A stretch of DNA of 64,000 nucleotides from assembly GCA_036852015.1 (NCBI GenBank), contig JAANDG010000020.1, positions 186,001 through 250,000 on the forward strand, given 5' to 3'. The translations under genes were made by a program, and so were the position numbers. Below the pieces are notes generated by a model. The model was not told the DNA's origin and ran no database searches. It saw only the letters and a list, made by a program, of their open reading frames with translations. Below, one piece after another: positions 1-11,700 of this stretch; the stretch's first letter is position 1; each line of letters begins with the position of its first letter. This DNA comes from Pelodera strongyloides (taxonomy: Eukaryota; Nematoda; Chromadorea; Rhabditida; Rhabditidae).

Positions 1-3000
1 TACCTGCCGAAATGGATGAGCCCTGAATATGAAGAGGAGAGCTGGCGGAACCGCGAAGAGGTACTGTATAACTTTAAACAGAAGTTGCATGCGTCGCATA
101 GAACATTACAGTAGTGGGACATCCGGAACAAATAATAACTGCAGAAGTTGCCCTGGTCATTCGGCTTTCTCGCCCAAGCACGACATTCTTGATCTCTTCG
201 CAGTTCGATAACGTTTGCAAGACCGCCCATATCTTAAATGTAGATAAGCGAATACTTGAAGATTCTGGCCAAGCATCGACCGAGCCGTTATGCTAAGGAA
301 CAGCAAGACAAAAAGGACGCCGTCATGGCTGCCAAGGACAAGGAAAGGGACGAGATCCGGAAGAAAAACCAGGAGCTGCTGAAGAAGGTTGATTATTTTT
401 ACGTAACCACTGGGTTGGGTTCAATAGAGCTGTAAGTCTTTGATTATTTTTACGTAACCACTGGGTTGGGTTCAATAGAGCTGTAAGTCTTTATAAGGGG
501 GGAAAGCTTTAATCACGAGATAGGAAATGCGCGTGCTTAAGAATTATTATCACAGTAAACACATAGTTAGCTTCATAATTTGTCTTTCAGTCCCCTAACC
601 TTCCACAACGCCTTCTGTATCACGTACCAGAAGATGGACCGGAACAGTGCGAATCTGTTTCCCTTGAAATGGACATGACCCAGGACTGGTGAGAATTTAT
701 TTATGTAAGGGTATGGTACACCAATAAGCTGAGGACGTGAAATACGCACGTGTGTTGAAATACTGTAGGAGACGTTGAGAACATACGTCATTATTTAAAC
801 CACGTAATCAAACACGTTTAGCTACATTCCCGACTACAAGAAAACGGTCTTCCTTCGAAGATGGACCAGAATGTACCTGGAGTACCGCATGAGGGCCTAC
901 ACTGTGAAGGACTCCCTTGCCGTGAGGAATATTCCTACTTACAATTTTATTGCGAAATAAGTTGTCTAAAAAAAGCAAAAACGTCTCCAAATCATAGTGG
1001 AGTAGAGCAAGTTGTCTTTTTTCATAGTACAAAGTAGTCATGTGCCTTCGGTCCACTACGTCCCTGAGTGTGCTTAAACACGCATTTATTTACTTCTCCG
1101 GACAAGCTCACGATTTGTAGAGGACAACAAATTGCGCGTCCATTCTGAAAAACTTTCCAGCCAAGTGGAAGTACCAATATCTTTAAATTCCAATACATAT
1201 ATCAATTAGCGTGTGCTCATGGAAGAGATGCGAAGGGGCTTCTTGAAAAAGCACGGACCAGAGCACGACATGGAGATCAGGCTGTACAATCATTGGTGTC
1301 ATACAGTGCCGGACAGGGACCATATCAAAGTCCGCAACCCACACCAGGACCGAGTGTTTATCGTATGGAATTTGTGACATTATATTTACTACTGTATGGA
1401 ATTTGTTTGTTGATCCCGTCACTAACAAGTTTCGTCCGTTATCGTGCGTTATTTTTGAGGCGCACACCCGGAACCGAAGGGTCTGATTTCATGCCCTTCA
1501 TGTCCAGTATCCGTTCGAAATGACTTTTCCTATTTTTTGTCTCTTTAGTTACTGCGAGAGAATCTAATTGTAGATTATCCGTGCCCGTGAATTAAATAAT
1601 AAATGTTTAGAAATGTTTATTAGACTCTTAGAAAGAGCGCAACGCCATAAGAGACGATGAAAGAATTTATTACGCCAGGAAAATGCGCACAAAAGCCAAC
1701 ACAATAGCAAAAAAATATTTGGTCACTACTTTATTATAATAATAATTTATGGAGACGTTGATAAGCATAAATCTTCCTTGAGATGCCCGAAGGACCCCCC
1801 GAGCGTCTCTTCGTCATGAAATTTGATCGCTTGATCAACCGCGTTGTGAACGCTGCCCGACAAGGACTCTTCATGCCCGTTCGTCCGAGACGACTGCCCG
1901 AAAATCCCGACGTGGTGTGCTATAGTTCATGAAATTATTGGAAAGTGCAATCATCACATCACAATTAAACGGCCGTTCTGAACCTTGTCGTACTGGGCAG
2001 AGACGGTAGCTTAGCCAATGTGCCGCCCATTATCAGAAACACCATCAGAAATGGATTATGGTCCGAGCAAAAGGTGCAATTTGCAGAGGGAATTCAAGCA
2101 AGTGCTTGACTTCATGAAGTGGCAGTTTCCAAACAAATTGGACACATTGGACTTTGAGACGGCGGACGGAAATATGCACCCACAAGAACAGACATTCCTC
2201 AAGGGCGCCGACGTCGTTATTGAGGAACAGGTAGTAAATACTTTATAAGCAACAGTAGATATGTTGACCACGTTCTTGTTTATGTATGTTGCGCCTCTGT
2301 CCGGCCTTGCTTTAGCACATATAAAAGGCTTTTTTTATTAAGGTTGTTTTGATGATTACACATCCCCTGGAAATATATTACGTTTAGTTCGAAGAATGGG
2401 ACGCAAAGCTCAAGGAGGCAATGGAAATCGAAAATGAGAAATTTGGCAAGGTATTTGACACGTCTTAGCCACATATTTCTAAAAAATATGCAGCGTACTT
2501 TTCAGCCCAAAACAATAATAATATGCGGAGCGCACTAACGTAAAAATGGTACCTTACCATACGGTGTGGTGCACATGACACACTACATACGTACATACAA
2601 TCAATGACAAAGATTCATTTTGGAGATGGCAAATGATTTTCTAGCGTTTTTTTTTTATTTTGAAGAAAGCTATACGGAAAAACGTAACGTGTCTCTAGGT
2701 CTACGAGGACGACGTATGTTTCTCTCAGTACGTCGGTACACCATTCGAGGAGCACGCACGCGAAATATTTGTATGTTTGTTTGGAGCATCTTGGTTATGT
2801 GTATCGATTTCCATTGCCTTCTTGAGATGGTTATGTGAATCTGTAAAACATATGCAACAATTATTTATACATGTTATTATAATATACCACGCTTGGCACG
2901 GGGAGGGTTTTTGTAAATAGTTGATAAATACATTTAAACATTCGCAATCAAAAGGATACCTTAGGCTTAGGACGAACGTGCTTCAAAACAGGTTAATTTA

Positions 3001-4663
3001 AAGCTTTAAATAGCTTACTTATATTGAGAAACTTGATTGTTTCCCTGTATCCATACAAGTTCAGAACGTGCAACCGAAGTTTTGTCCCGATGGCGAACGT
3101 CTAGCGAACCCTCGTAACCGACCAATCGATAACCATTTCCTGGACGATTTGATGCCTGGGTGAGCAGTGGTACTACACTTAGCCGTCACAATCACGCCTT
3201 CTTTATAAATAGGGCATAACCCATACTTTTATCGGAGTTAGTCGATCCTTACCTTTATCCCAGTTTCTGAATTCTGAATATGGAGAAATTCAGAGCAAAC
3301 TAACATAAATTTGGCGAGTTTACGAATTCATATTACATCACAAAGAAATAAAAATAACCTCTAATGTTTTGTTTATAATTAGCTGCATGTCTGTCTATGA
3401 GCAGTCCAACTACGTATATGTTTTTCATCTTGCTTTACCTAGCTCTTTCCCATTTTTTAGTTTCATCGGCCCATCGCCGAGGTCGCGTGTCAACCTTGGG
3501 CCGTATGACGAATTCGTCAAAAAGGCTGCCTATTACCAAGGAATCGTCGACGGCGAATGGGAAGCAGTATGTTTATTAGTGTATTGTAAAGTGTACCAAT
3601 TATACCGGCATTTTCATTCAGACAAAAAGGGTCATGGTTCTGGTATGTTGACAGGTTGACACGACTTTATAAATCAACTGGGGTACCGCAGCCGTAGTTA
3701 AAGGGACAGGCCCACCGATATAAACCTACGATTATTATTTGTTTATAATTCATAAAAAGGGTATTTATTATAATATATACAAACTAAATATTATTCAGAT
3801 TCACCATGGGGAAGTTTTTCCTATGAGCTTTCCTTACAGAAGGTATCGTAGACAGGTTATTTGCATAGTCATTTTCATACACACCTTTGTCGGAAAGGGA
3901 AGTTAAGTCGTTTGCATATCCACATCAAAGGTGTGTATGCAAATGATTGTGCAAATGACCTGTCTACGGTACCTTCTGTAAGGAAAGCTCACAGGAAAAA
4001 CTTCCCCATGGTGAATCTGAATAATATTTAGTTTGTATATATTATAATAAATACCCTTTTTATGAATTATGAACAAATAATAAACGTAGGTTTATATCGG
4101 TGGGCCTGTCCCTTTAAACGGTATGCACGGACCTTATATTCACCCTCTGTCTATCACAATTATCTCTGCACCTCTAGCCTGTCACGCTATTTCGCACTTG
4201 TAACACATTTGGCCTACCGTCTGACTTCGGCTGTGGTACGCCAGTTGTTTTATAAAGTCGAGGTAGCTTAGCTTTTGGGCTTGATCCAGGCTCGAGGAGA
4301 AAGGGAAATTTACTGCAATTTTCGCATTTTGACCGTCATAGGTCATACTATCAATAGAAATTATAAAAAAGGCGCAATTTGAGGTGTACCTATCCCTTTA
4401 AGTAGAATTAGAGATGCACACCTCAACAACAGTGTCTTCACGTGAACTGTCGAGCCTTAGCCTTGAAACAGTCTTTACTCCGTTATGTATTCTTACATTG
4501 CCTCGGATGAAGAAAAATGAAACAGGTCCGTGGAAATGCAGCTATTCAACGCCGTGACCGTCATATGAGAACTGGCCGTGGCGAATTCGAGGGCAACTTC
4601 GACAACAATTGGCGTGGCAAAGCCAAGATGTACCTTTGGAGGCTTATCGCCAAAGACGACTAA
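1..4663 (+). CDS. Unrecognised charged protein, 3' part (5' end outside window)
   Basis: Fourteen exons can be chained with matching phases: 1-60, 244-387, 591-688, 822-921, 1123-1170, 1210-1353, 1632-1721, 1783-1911, 2087-2230, 2388-2450, 2699-2770, 3065-3159, 3461-3566 and 4526-4663 (TAA at 4661), about 476 residues in all. The product is rich in Arg, Lys, Glu and aromatic residues, with a Lys/Glu-rich likely helix in exon 2 (around KDKERDEIRKKNQELLKK), proline-containing segments later (RPRRLPENPD, DNHFLDDLMPG) and a C-terminus ending WRGKAKMYLWRLIAKDD. I see no signal peptide or membrane segment and do not recognise a family. Exon 1 is open to the window edge, so the gene starts upstream. 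Least certain are the 1123 acceptor (GTAGAG), the 1721 donor (GTCACT) and the 2087 acceptor. Introns carry a 51-bp tandem duplication (390-491) and a foldback element (3698-4117). That the chain is real rests on sustained open frames and consistent phases; function is unknown. Confidence 0.6.
390..491. repeat. Tandem duplication of a 51-bp unit
   Basis: Two apparently identical 51-bp copies lie head to tail (390-440 and 441-491), just after the 5' splice site at 388. Each copy carries its own GCT|GTAAGT match to a donor consensus, better than the GTTGAT donor that phase matching favours. Confidence 0.9.
3698..4117. mobile_element. Foldback MITE, TTAAAGGGACAGGCCCA termini
   Basis: A long imperfect palindrome of about 420 bp. 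The left half from TTAAAGGGACAGGCCCA reads back as its complement to TGGGCCTGTCCCTTTAA, with arms of roughly 190 bp around a short AT-rich middle. It lies in the last intron of the first gene. No coding capacity. Related termini occur at 18813-19230 and 52363-52757. Confidence 0.88.
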
Positions 4664-5745
4664 ACTCTGTAATTGAAAAAAAAACGTGCTGATGTTTTCC
4701 TTTTAGTCATGTTACCCTTAATAGTTAAGACCGACGAAAAAAATAAGGTGAGGCTAAGAACTCCAACTGTAACAAGGCATGAGCAAAAGCTCAGTGATGT
4801 TCAGCGCAAACATGACTGCGAACAGTTGATTAGAAACATAACAAAATTCTTATTTATAAACGTTCACTTACCTCCAATATAGGCGTCCTTTGCGCTTACA
4901 ACTATTCGCTGATACTTCAAGAAGAAATCAACCAAAAACACCATTGTGGGAGAGCCTTCCAACCGCGATACCTTATTCACAAGTTATGCAGCTAGCTGCA
5001 GTTTGATGGTATTTGTGTTTGTGCTACTATGCCGCCAGGATGGCAGCGACCTGAGAGATGCCCATGTAGGCTTCACTTTCGTCAACCCAACAGCAAAAAT
5101 AAATGCCGTAGAAACAGGTATTTCCACCAGACTGCAAAACTACCAAACCGGTGAAGCGTATTTTCTTTGTGTTTGGATGACTATTCACCAAAGTGTGCTA
5201 TTTCCTGAGTTCTTCATGAAAGAATGGCTGCAAGTCGAAGTGGCTCCTATTGTGAGGGACAGTGAACTTTTCTAAATAAGAATTTTGTGATTTGTCTAAT
5301 GAAACGAGTTGTGTTTGTGTTGAAATGTTTCTTGTTACAATTTAAGTGATCAACAGAGCGAATCCCAGCAAACATTGTATAGACTAAAGGTGCTAAAGGT
5401 ATTGTAGACTAAAAACAACCAACTGATAAAATCCTATTTTGGTGAATGTTTTTGATTCCTTTCGGGGCACAATATGTTTGATGGGTTTTGCATTTCTCGA
5501 CCAGCTGTTTAAGATTGATAGCAAAATGTTTCTGATAATTGAAATTTTTGTGTATCTGCCTGTGCCATTTTTAAATGCGAGTTTCCTTGTATTGCAGAGC
5601 GTTAAAATTTTTATTAAAAAAATGAAATAAAGAGTTTCAATATGATCCATGAGCATACATGCATACTCCAGTTAGTCAGTTCTGAATGCTGGAACCTATG
5701 TACAACTAGGTTTCACTGGGTGTACTATGAAATAGTCATAGACAA
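4664..5745. other. Intergenic stretch with a weak open frame
   Basis: Between the first gene's stop and the 3' end of the receptor gene. An open frame runs 4946-5275 (+) but opens on GTG, not ATG. Joining 4882-4983 to 5039-5275 by a 39-bp GT-AG intron gives a slightly longer frame, yet no start or family is visible. It may be 3' UTR or an exon of something unresolved. No annotation as a gene is justified. Confidence 0.4.
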
Positions 5746-8241
5746 TTAGACTACCCTAACATGAAATGCACCAAAAGTCGGTTCTGAATGTGGTGCAATG
5801 GCGTGTTTCCGATTAGGAATCCACTTGAATATATTCTGTCTCGTTTCCTTACTTATACCAATTAGCATATAAACAGGGAGGAGGGAACATGAATCCCATA
5901 TTGGAGGGTAGATGGCCATGGCGAAACTTTTCACCTCTTCCGCTGCGGTGCCGATAAACAACTGAAAGAAATAAAAAATAATTTTAGTTTTCACGAGAGT
6001 TGTACAATCACACAGATGAAATCGGCTAGTGTGCGGCGACATTCTGGCAATCTCTGGGTGAACGTGCGCTGTCGATAGCTTACGAGAGTATAGCGAAACT
6101 TGGTCGCCTTTTTCGCAGCGTACCAACAAAGCTTGACGTTCAATGTGTGCGAGGGTGTCGCCGCGTAAACGCAATTATGTAGGAATAGCGTAATTCATAC
6201 ACATGCAAACTTCCAATAATTTACCTGATCGACGGTTAGCACAAGTTGACAGAAGAATGTTGTAATACTGAGATAAAAGAACTTTAATTCGGCTACTCGG
6301 TGAGCTTTTTTCATCTTTTCAAGGTGCGTCCATAACTTGAGACCCGTGTACATATTGGCAGAAAATGATGGCGAAAAGCTCGCTATGTAGTAGAGGAAAT
6401 TTTGGATATCCCAAATAAGCTGCAATTTTTTGATATTATTTATCACTAAAAGATAAAGAGGCGCTTCACTTCACAGCCAATGCGGAGCGGATAGGGTTCC
6501 GCGTCAATTTGCGCGCGGGCATGCGGCCAGACAAGCGCCACACCAGTGACCCAAGTAAGTTGGTGTTTTATGCACCACACTACCACACAATTCCATATAC
6601 AACTAGATTCCATGGCGAATCACCGTATCTTGCACGATATAGATATACCACAAGAAAATGTTAATAAAAAATATCAGACATCGTATAATGAGTTGCTTCA
6701 TGACTTTCATGGTTGCAGGGCAATATTTATCAAAGATCTGCCTAATTAGCTCAATTAGACAATTAAACTACCTCCTCGGTCTCTAAACCCCATATGAAAA
6801 AGGCGGCAGGCGCAAATTTGACGAACATAGCTCCATCAAGAAATATATGAGATGTACAAAGAATAGGAATAAGAAACATTATAATGAGGAATATCCACAG
6901 ATAGCGCTTCCAGATCTCAAAGAAAAACTTTTATTGATGAAAAAAATACTTGTTTGGATTACTGTCATAGACAACTGAAACCCACATACTCATGCTTTCA
7001 GCACGCACATAGCACACAGCGCCTAAACTCACTTGTAAAGCGCATATAATGCGGGAAAAGGGTGCGCGGCGCAAAGATGGCCCGCAATGTCTTCATACAG
7101 TGTGAGTATGTCGTCACACAGTGCGACCATACCGGACAATTGTGTTTACCGAAACAAATAATGCTCACCCTCTCATAATGGTGAGGAAAGGCCACTGATG
7201 TCGCTCTATTAATCGCAATCATAACATTTCCCATATTTTGAATGTAGGCTACCGTATTCATAAGAAAAAAGATGATCAGGGGCACAGGGCCAGTAGTTAT
7301 AGCATTGTAAAAGTAGACTACACCCCAATAGGGTAGCCGGAGCGCAATCATCTGCACAAAAACACACAGGAGATCCTAAAAGATAAACGACGATTTTCGC
7401 AGGCGTAATTGAAAAAAGTATGAACTTGGTCATGTAGAACATTGTAAGGTAGCACTTTCTAGTGAAACGACAAACCGTCTTAAAGCGAAATGCCAGCTCC
7501 TTTGGTAAATTTGCATATGATAAGCAAATCCTATGTATCCTATGCTAATTTTGTACGATCGACCACGGCAATCGTACAAAATTAGCATAGGATACATAGG
7601 ATTTGCTTATCATATGCAAATTTTCCAAAGGGGCTAGCATTTCGCTTTAAGCGGGCTGATTACAATTAATGCATAGGAATGTATTTGTGAAATATACGTT
7701 TCACAAACTCTGTACAACACCGATAAATACCGGCCGTTCATGCATTATATGTAAATGAGCAATATTAGCATAAAAAACTGTCCCCTCTCTGTGTAGATAC
7801 ATAGAGGAAAGCAGGTCTTGAGTTGCTTTTCAAGAATCGGCCGCCATTTCGCTTTAAAAGTGTTTGTGACCGTTGCTCACACGTCGATACCCTACAACGT
7901 TCAATAGCCGTTTGATCGGCTCTCCTTTCCGCCGCAGCGTTGCGTGTTATTTTCTTAAACCTTCCGCTCAAACCCGACATTAGACATTCAAATACAGTAC
8001 CTGAAAAGTGAATACCCACATTAATAACGCAGATCAAGAAAAGTTTCTGAAATTGTGTTTTAAATCCGTTCTTCATATGGAATCGCGTCAGAAGTATAAC
8101 AATGACTATAGTAGGCACAGCCAGAATAATGGAAATAGATGATGAGATAATTTCCGTTTTGGAGATGAATTCATCGTAATACCAAACTGATTCCTCCGAG
8201 GAAATATTTGCGTCGGATTCGGAATCTTGAAAATCGGACAT
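5746..8241 (-). CDS. Srg-type serpentine chemoreceptor (7-TM GPCR)
   Basis: Five exons on the minus strand: 7996-8241, 7169-7375, 6772-6915, 6225-6419 and 5746-5961, all phase 0, giving about 335 residues, normal for the nematode serpentine receptor class gamma family. Seen: an acidic N-terminus, TM1 (around residues 32-55), a TM2 segment ending RLPYWG, TM3 followed by the family hallmark INRATSVAFPHHYERIWKR, hydrophobic TM4 and TM5, a basic loop KKAHRVAELKFF leading into TM6, and TM7 with AIYPPIWDSCSLLPVYML then a basic tail. These receptors sit in the ciliary membrane of sensory neurons and are thought to bind environmental chemicals; the ligand cannot be read from sequence. The first donor is ambiguous: a canonical CAG|GTACTG at 8001 breaks frame, while ACT|GTATTT at 7996 restores it. 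A 171-bp palindromic MITE sits in intron 1. TTTCAG|AATG at the start suggests trans-splicing. Confidence 0.88.
7480..7650. mobile_element. 171-bp palindromic MITE, copy 1
   Basis: Near-perfect palindrome with arms of about 80 bp and an 11-bp loop, starting TTAAAGCGAAATGCCAGC and ending in the complement TTCGCTTTAA. Lies in intron 1 of the Srg receptor. Same length as copies at 11074, 51121 and 53794. Confidence 0.92.
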
Positions 8242-8250
8242 TCTGAAATT
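8242..8250 (-). promoter_or_regulatory. Candidate spliced-leader acceptor of the receptor gene
   Basis: On the minus strand AATTTCAG is followed by A and the ATG, leaving a one-base leader. No upstream exon is evident, so SL addition is the simplest reading. Confidence 0.6.
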
Positions 8251-9520
8251 GAAAACGCAGTACTGAAGAACATAAATGGTGTAACAAATGTAAATTGGAG
8301 ATAATAAGAAAACACAAGGTGCAAGGGTAGGTGTGCCGAAGCAGAAGGGTGGCAGGTGACAGGACGGACATGTACTGTGAATACCGCATTCTATAAAAGC
8401 AACACTGGTATCGAGCCACCACTACACACACGTCGATATACAGTAACCGTAAAATAAAGTGCGGTATCTTCACAAAAATGATTTTATTATGTCAGTCAGT
8501 TGCGTAAAAAGAACCGCATAAGTCATTAACGGGTAGCCCAAAACGTGGCCACGTTCTTCTTAGGAAACTGAAATTCTATAATATTCTACCCTAAAAATCT
8601 GTATTTTAGCAACATGTATGTTGTGTATTTGAAAGAGTTTCATTAATATTTCAGAGATATTTAATATTTCACATCTTACCCCATAGGTCAGTAAACGGGA
8701 GATCTTAATTTGCTATCCCAAGAGGATATGTAAATATTTATTTCGTTACTGTGGCTCAGCATACGTAAACTCCCTATGATGCAATAAAAATCACAAGTTT
8801 ACACACTTATTATGTCCCGAAAACACGAACCGTAAAATCATGAGCTTCACGTTGGTGTGGGAAACGGGAAAAATGAAATTCGGTTCACTGAGGAAATCTG
8901 GCCGATATGGAGACTCGTCAAAACCCCCAACATGTGGGCCGCCACACCCTCGCAAACCCACGCTCGAAGTGGCTCAGGGCTCAGTATTGAAAATGGTCCC
9001 GCTGGTGCTCCTGAGGTCTGCCACGATTAGGCCAAGGATATGCAAGCAAAAATACACAAAATGCAAAGCTCGCCATATTCTTGCCTAGTACGTACAGACC
9101 CACACTGCACAGGTGCATTTTTCCTTCAGTTTCTTTGCTTCTTTAATTTGTTTTACATATACGATGTGTGTCCATAAAGGTTAAAGGTTAAAGCTAGGAC
9201 TGTGCTTCAGGGCCCCGAAGGGGTCCCTGCAGTCCGCTCTGGTGTACCGAAGTAGAATAGGCCATCTTTGATTACGGAATGGGTGGCCAGCCCTGATCCA
9301 AGAAACCTTCCCAAGTTTTCACCTATAATTTACTTTATTTCATCATAACGTAACGTTTTTTAACCGGTAATTATTTACAAAAAGGGGCAATTTTAAGTGT
9401 TCGCACTACGTCTAGGAACTCGTAATTAGCACACGAAATTGAAGAAATCACAACACAAATTAGACATTCTCTCCCTTTTAATATTTATACCTACATCCCT
9501 CTCTATATTTCTTGTTGCGC

Positions 9521-9690
9521 TCTCTCTCTCTCTCTCTCTTGCCCTCTTCTCTCTCTTTTTTTTTTTTTTTTTTCTTCCCTCTCCTCTCTCTCTCTCGCTT
9601 TTCCTCCTCTACCTCCTCTCGCTCTCTTTCTCTCTCTATGTCTCTCTATGTCTCTCTCTATCTCTCTCTCCCTCTCTCTCTCACTCTCTT
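9521..9690. repeat. (CT)n / T-rich microsatellite
   Basis: Interrupted CT dinucleotide runs with a T17-like tract in the middle; the overlapping Leu/Ser-rich and Glu/Arg-rich open frames are artefacts of the repeat. Confidence 0.95.
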
Positions 9691-10390
9691 CAACGTTTTG
9701 ACACCACATTAGTTTCATGTTTTTCAGTGTTTTACAGTACTTGTTGTAGAATTATAGTGCATCTGATGAAACTTGTAAAAAAATAAAGCTGGTGGGCCAA
9801 CTCATATAAATTTATACTTTACGAAATCGAAACTCGTTCCGAGAAGATGCATTTTATTAAGAGACACTGGGGCGTGTACAGTAAAGGTAGAGTTAATAAT
9901 ACAACAAGCAAAGAAAGACAACAATTTTCTGACAGAGTGTGGTTATACGGAGAACAAAAGCTCTAATGAAATACTAGTGGTACAAAGCTTCTGAAACATT
10001 CATGAAACGGCGAAATATTCCTATTTAATCAAAATCCTTATACGTTACTAATAAAGCTAGGTAAAGCCAGATAAAACGATGAAAATTGCTAAACCCGGAG
10101 TTTACCTACTATCATACATATATTAAGCTGAAAACCAAAGCCAATACAAAGGGAATTTTACAATCTTCTTTTTATAAAAAAAAACCTACAATTAATTACA
10201 ATACAATGATTAGAAAGCCAAGATGACGTAAATAAACAATTCTGATTAGTGGTAAACCAGCCGTTCGAAGAGCCCTACGGGCTCTTCTCCGACTGGAGGA
10301 ATCGGCCTTCGGCCGATTGTTACCCTGTTTTAAAAAAAATGAATTTCCACAAAGCTAAAGGACAACTTTTTATTCCTACTATTGTTCTAA

Positions 10391-10531
10391 CTGTAAGCCT
10401 CTCTCTCCCTGTGTCTCATTTTCATTCTTTTTCACTCTCTCGCTCTCTCATTTCTGGTACACTTTCCTTCATTCCGCTCTTCTCTCCGTCTCTTTCTCTC
10501 GTTCTTTCTCTCGTCATATTCCTCTTCTATC

Positions 10532-10609
<78 letters not shown>

Positions 10610-10665
10610 CTTTCTCTCTCTCTCTTCTTTATCTCTCTCTCTCTTCTTTCTCTCTTCTCTGTGAA
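10391..10665. repeat. (CT)n microsatellite
   Basis: Long CT dinucleotide array, purest at about 10535-10590, degenerating into TTCTCTCT units on both sides. Confidence 0.95.
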
Positions 10666-10823
10666 ACGTGTGCCCCTTACATTCACACGTCTACAAAGTC
10701 ATTTATGATTGTGGAAACGTATAATATGAATCTGGATTTCCATTCGACTACTGGTACAGGTACTATGCAAATTTTGCCATTGAAGGTGTTCTTATGTGGA
10801 GCAAATGATTACCCGCAGCATAA

Positions 10824-10905
10824 GCTAGCATAGCTCAACAGGTAGAGCGTTGGACTGTTAATCGAGAGGTTGTGTGCTGCCGTGGGTTCGAACATCCCAG
10901 CGGCA
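10824..10905 (+). pseudogene. tRNA-Asn(GTT)-like pseudogene or tRNA-derived repeat
   Basis: A D-arm/A-box (TAGCTCAACAGGTAGAGC) and an anticodon loop CTGTTAA (anticodon GTT, Asn) are clear, followed by a T-arm-like GGGTTCGAACATCCC. However the 5' acceptor strand GCTAGCA does not pair with the 3' AGCGGCA, one anticodon-stem pair is G-G, and about seven extra bases precede the T arm. The 3' part instead folds into its own TGCCG/CGGCA hairpin. It reads as a decayed tRNA gene or a SINE head, not a working tRNA. Confidence 0.6.
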
Positions 10906-11073
10906 AAGATTTTGTAGCTTCTCTTCCGATTAGGAAATTTTCTTTATGAAAGGATTTCGTTGTGCACATAAAAACAAAATCATAAACAAAGTCCGTGACA
11001 AACTCTTCTCCTTTATATAATAACAAATAACAAATGAAAGTGCTAGACATATTGGTAATGCTGGTTGATCCGC

Positions 11074-11244
11074 TTAAAGCAAAATGCTAGCCTCTTTGGA
11101 AAATTTGAATATGATAAGCAAATTCTATGTATCCTATGCTAATCTTGTACGATTGCCGTGGACGATCGTACAAAATTAGCATAGGATACATAGGATTTGC
11201 TTATCATATGCAAATTTTCCAAAGAGGCTAGCATTTCGCTTCAA
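11074..11244. mobile_element. 171-bp palindromic MITE, copy 2
   Basis: Same palindrome as 7480-7650, with terminal changes (TTAAAGCAAAAT at left, TTCAA at right). Its right end overlaps the left end of the next MITE. Confidence 0.9.
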
Positions 11245-11416
11245 AGCGAAATACCGGCCGGTTTTTGAAACACATCGAGTACACCAGCACTCTTATGCAA
11301 CTTATGCAAATGAACATAGATTAGAATAAACAATCGAAGTTCCATTCGAATAACTTTGCATAAATAATTCAGCTGCCCACGATACGTTTCAAAAACCGGC
11401 CGGTATTTCGCTTTAA
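11241..11416. mobile_element. MITE with CCGGCCGG subterminal palindrome, abutting copy 2
   Basis: Starts TCAAAGCGAAATACCGGCC and ends in the complement ending TTTCGCTTTAA; arms include GGTTTTTGAAACRCATC. About 176 bp. It shares the TTAA-type boundary with the preceding element. Confidence 0.88.
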
Positions 11417-11572
11417 TAATATCAACGGACTTTTGATAGAAATAGGCGACGGCACGACGGTGCTCATTAAGATCTCCCATAGTAACATTTCCGTCGACGC
11501 CGCCGGCGGCAACATGGGGCGTCTGTTCGTCAGTCGCCAGCTTAGTCTGGTCCTCAGGCGCGCAGCGCGGAA

Positions 11573-11700
11573 ATGTAGCCGCGTCCGCGGGAAAGATTGC
11601 AAATTTGCATTGAAAAATCGAGACACAGAGAAACCCCTTTTCTGCGTCTCCGCCTTTCCCATGTTAAAAACCAGATCTGTTCCGCGGACGCGGTTACATA
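11573..11700. repeat. GC-rich inverted repeat
   Basis: ATGTAGCCGCGTCCGCGG at about 11572-11590 is answered by CCGCGGACGCGGTTACAT at about 11682-11699, one mismatch, around a 90-bp centre. Short foldback; function unknown. Confidence 0.7.

Noticed and set aside
4946..5275. 109-codon open frame after the first gene
   Set aside because: Opens on GTG, no start or family; could be UTR.
9439..9786. Leu/Ser-rich open frame
   Set aside because: Produced by a CT microsatellite, as are those at 10249-10833, 11786-12244 and 35979-36445.
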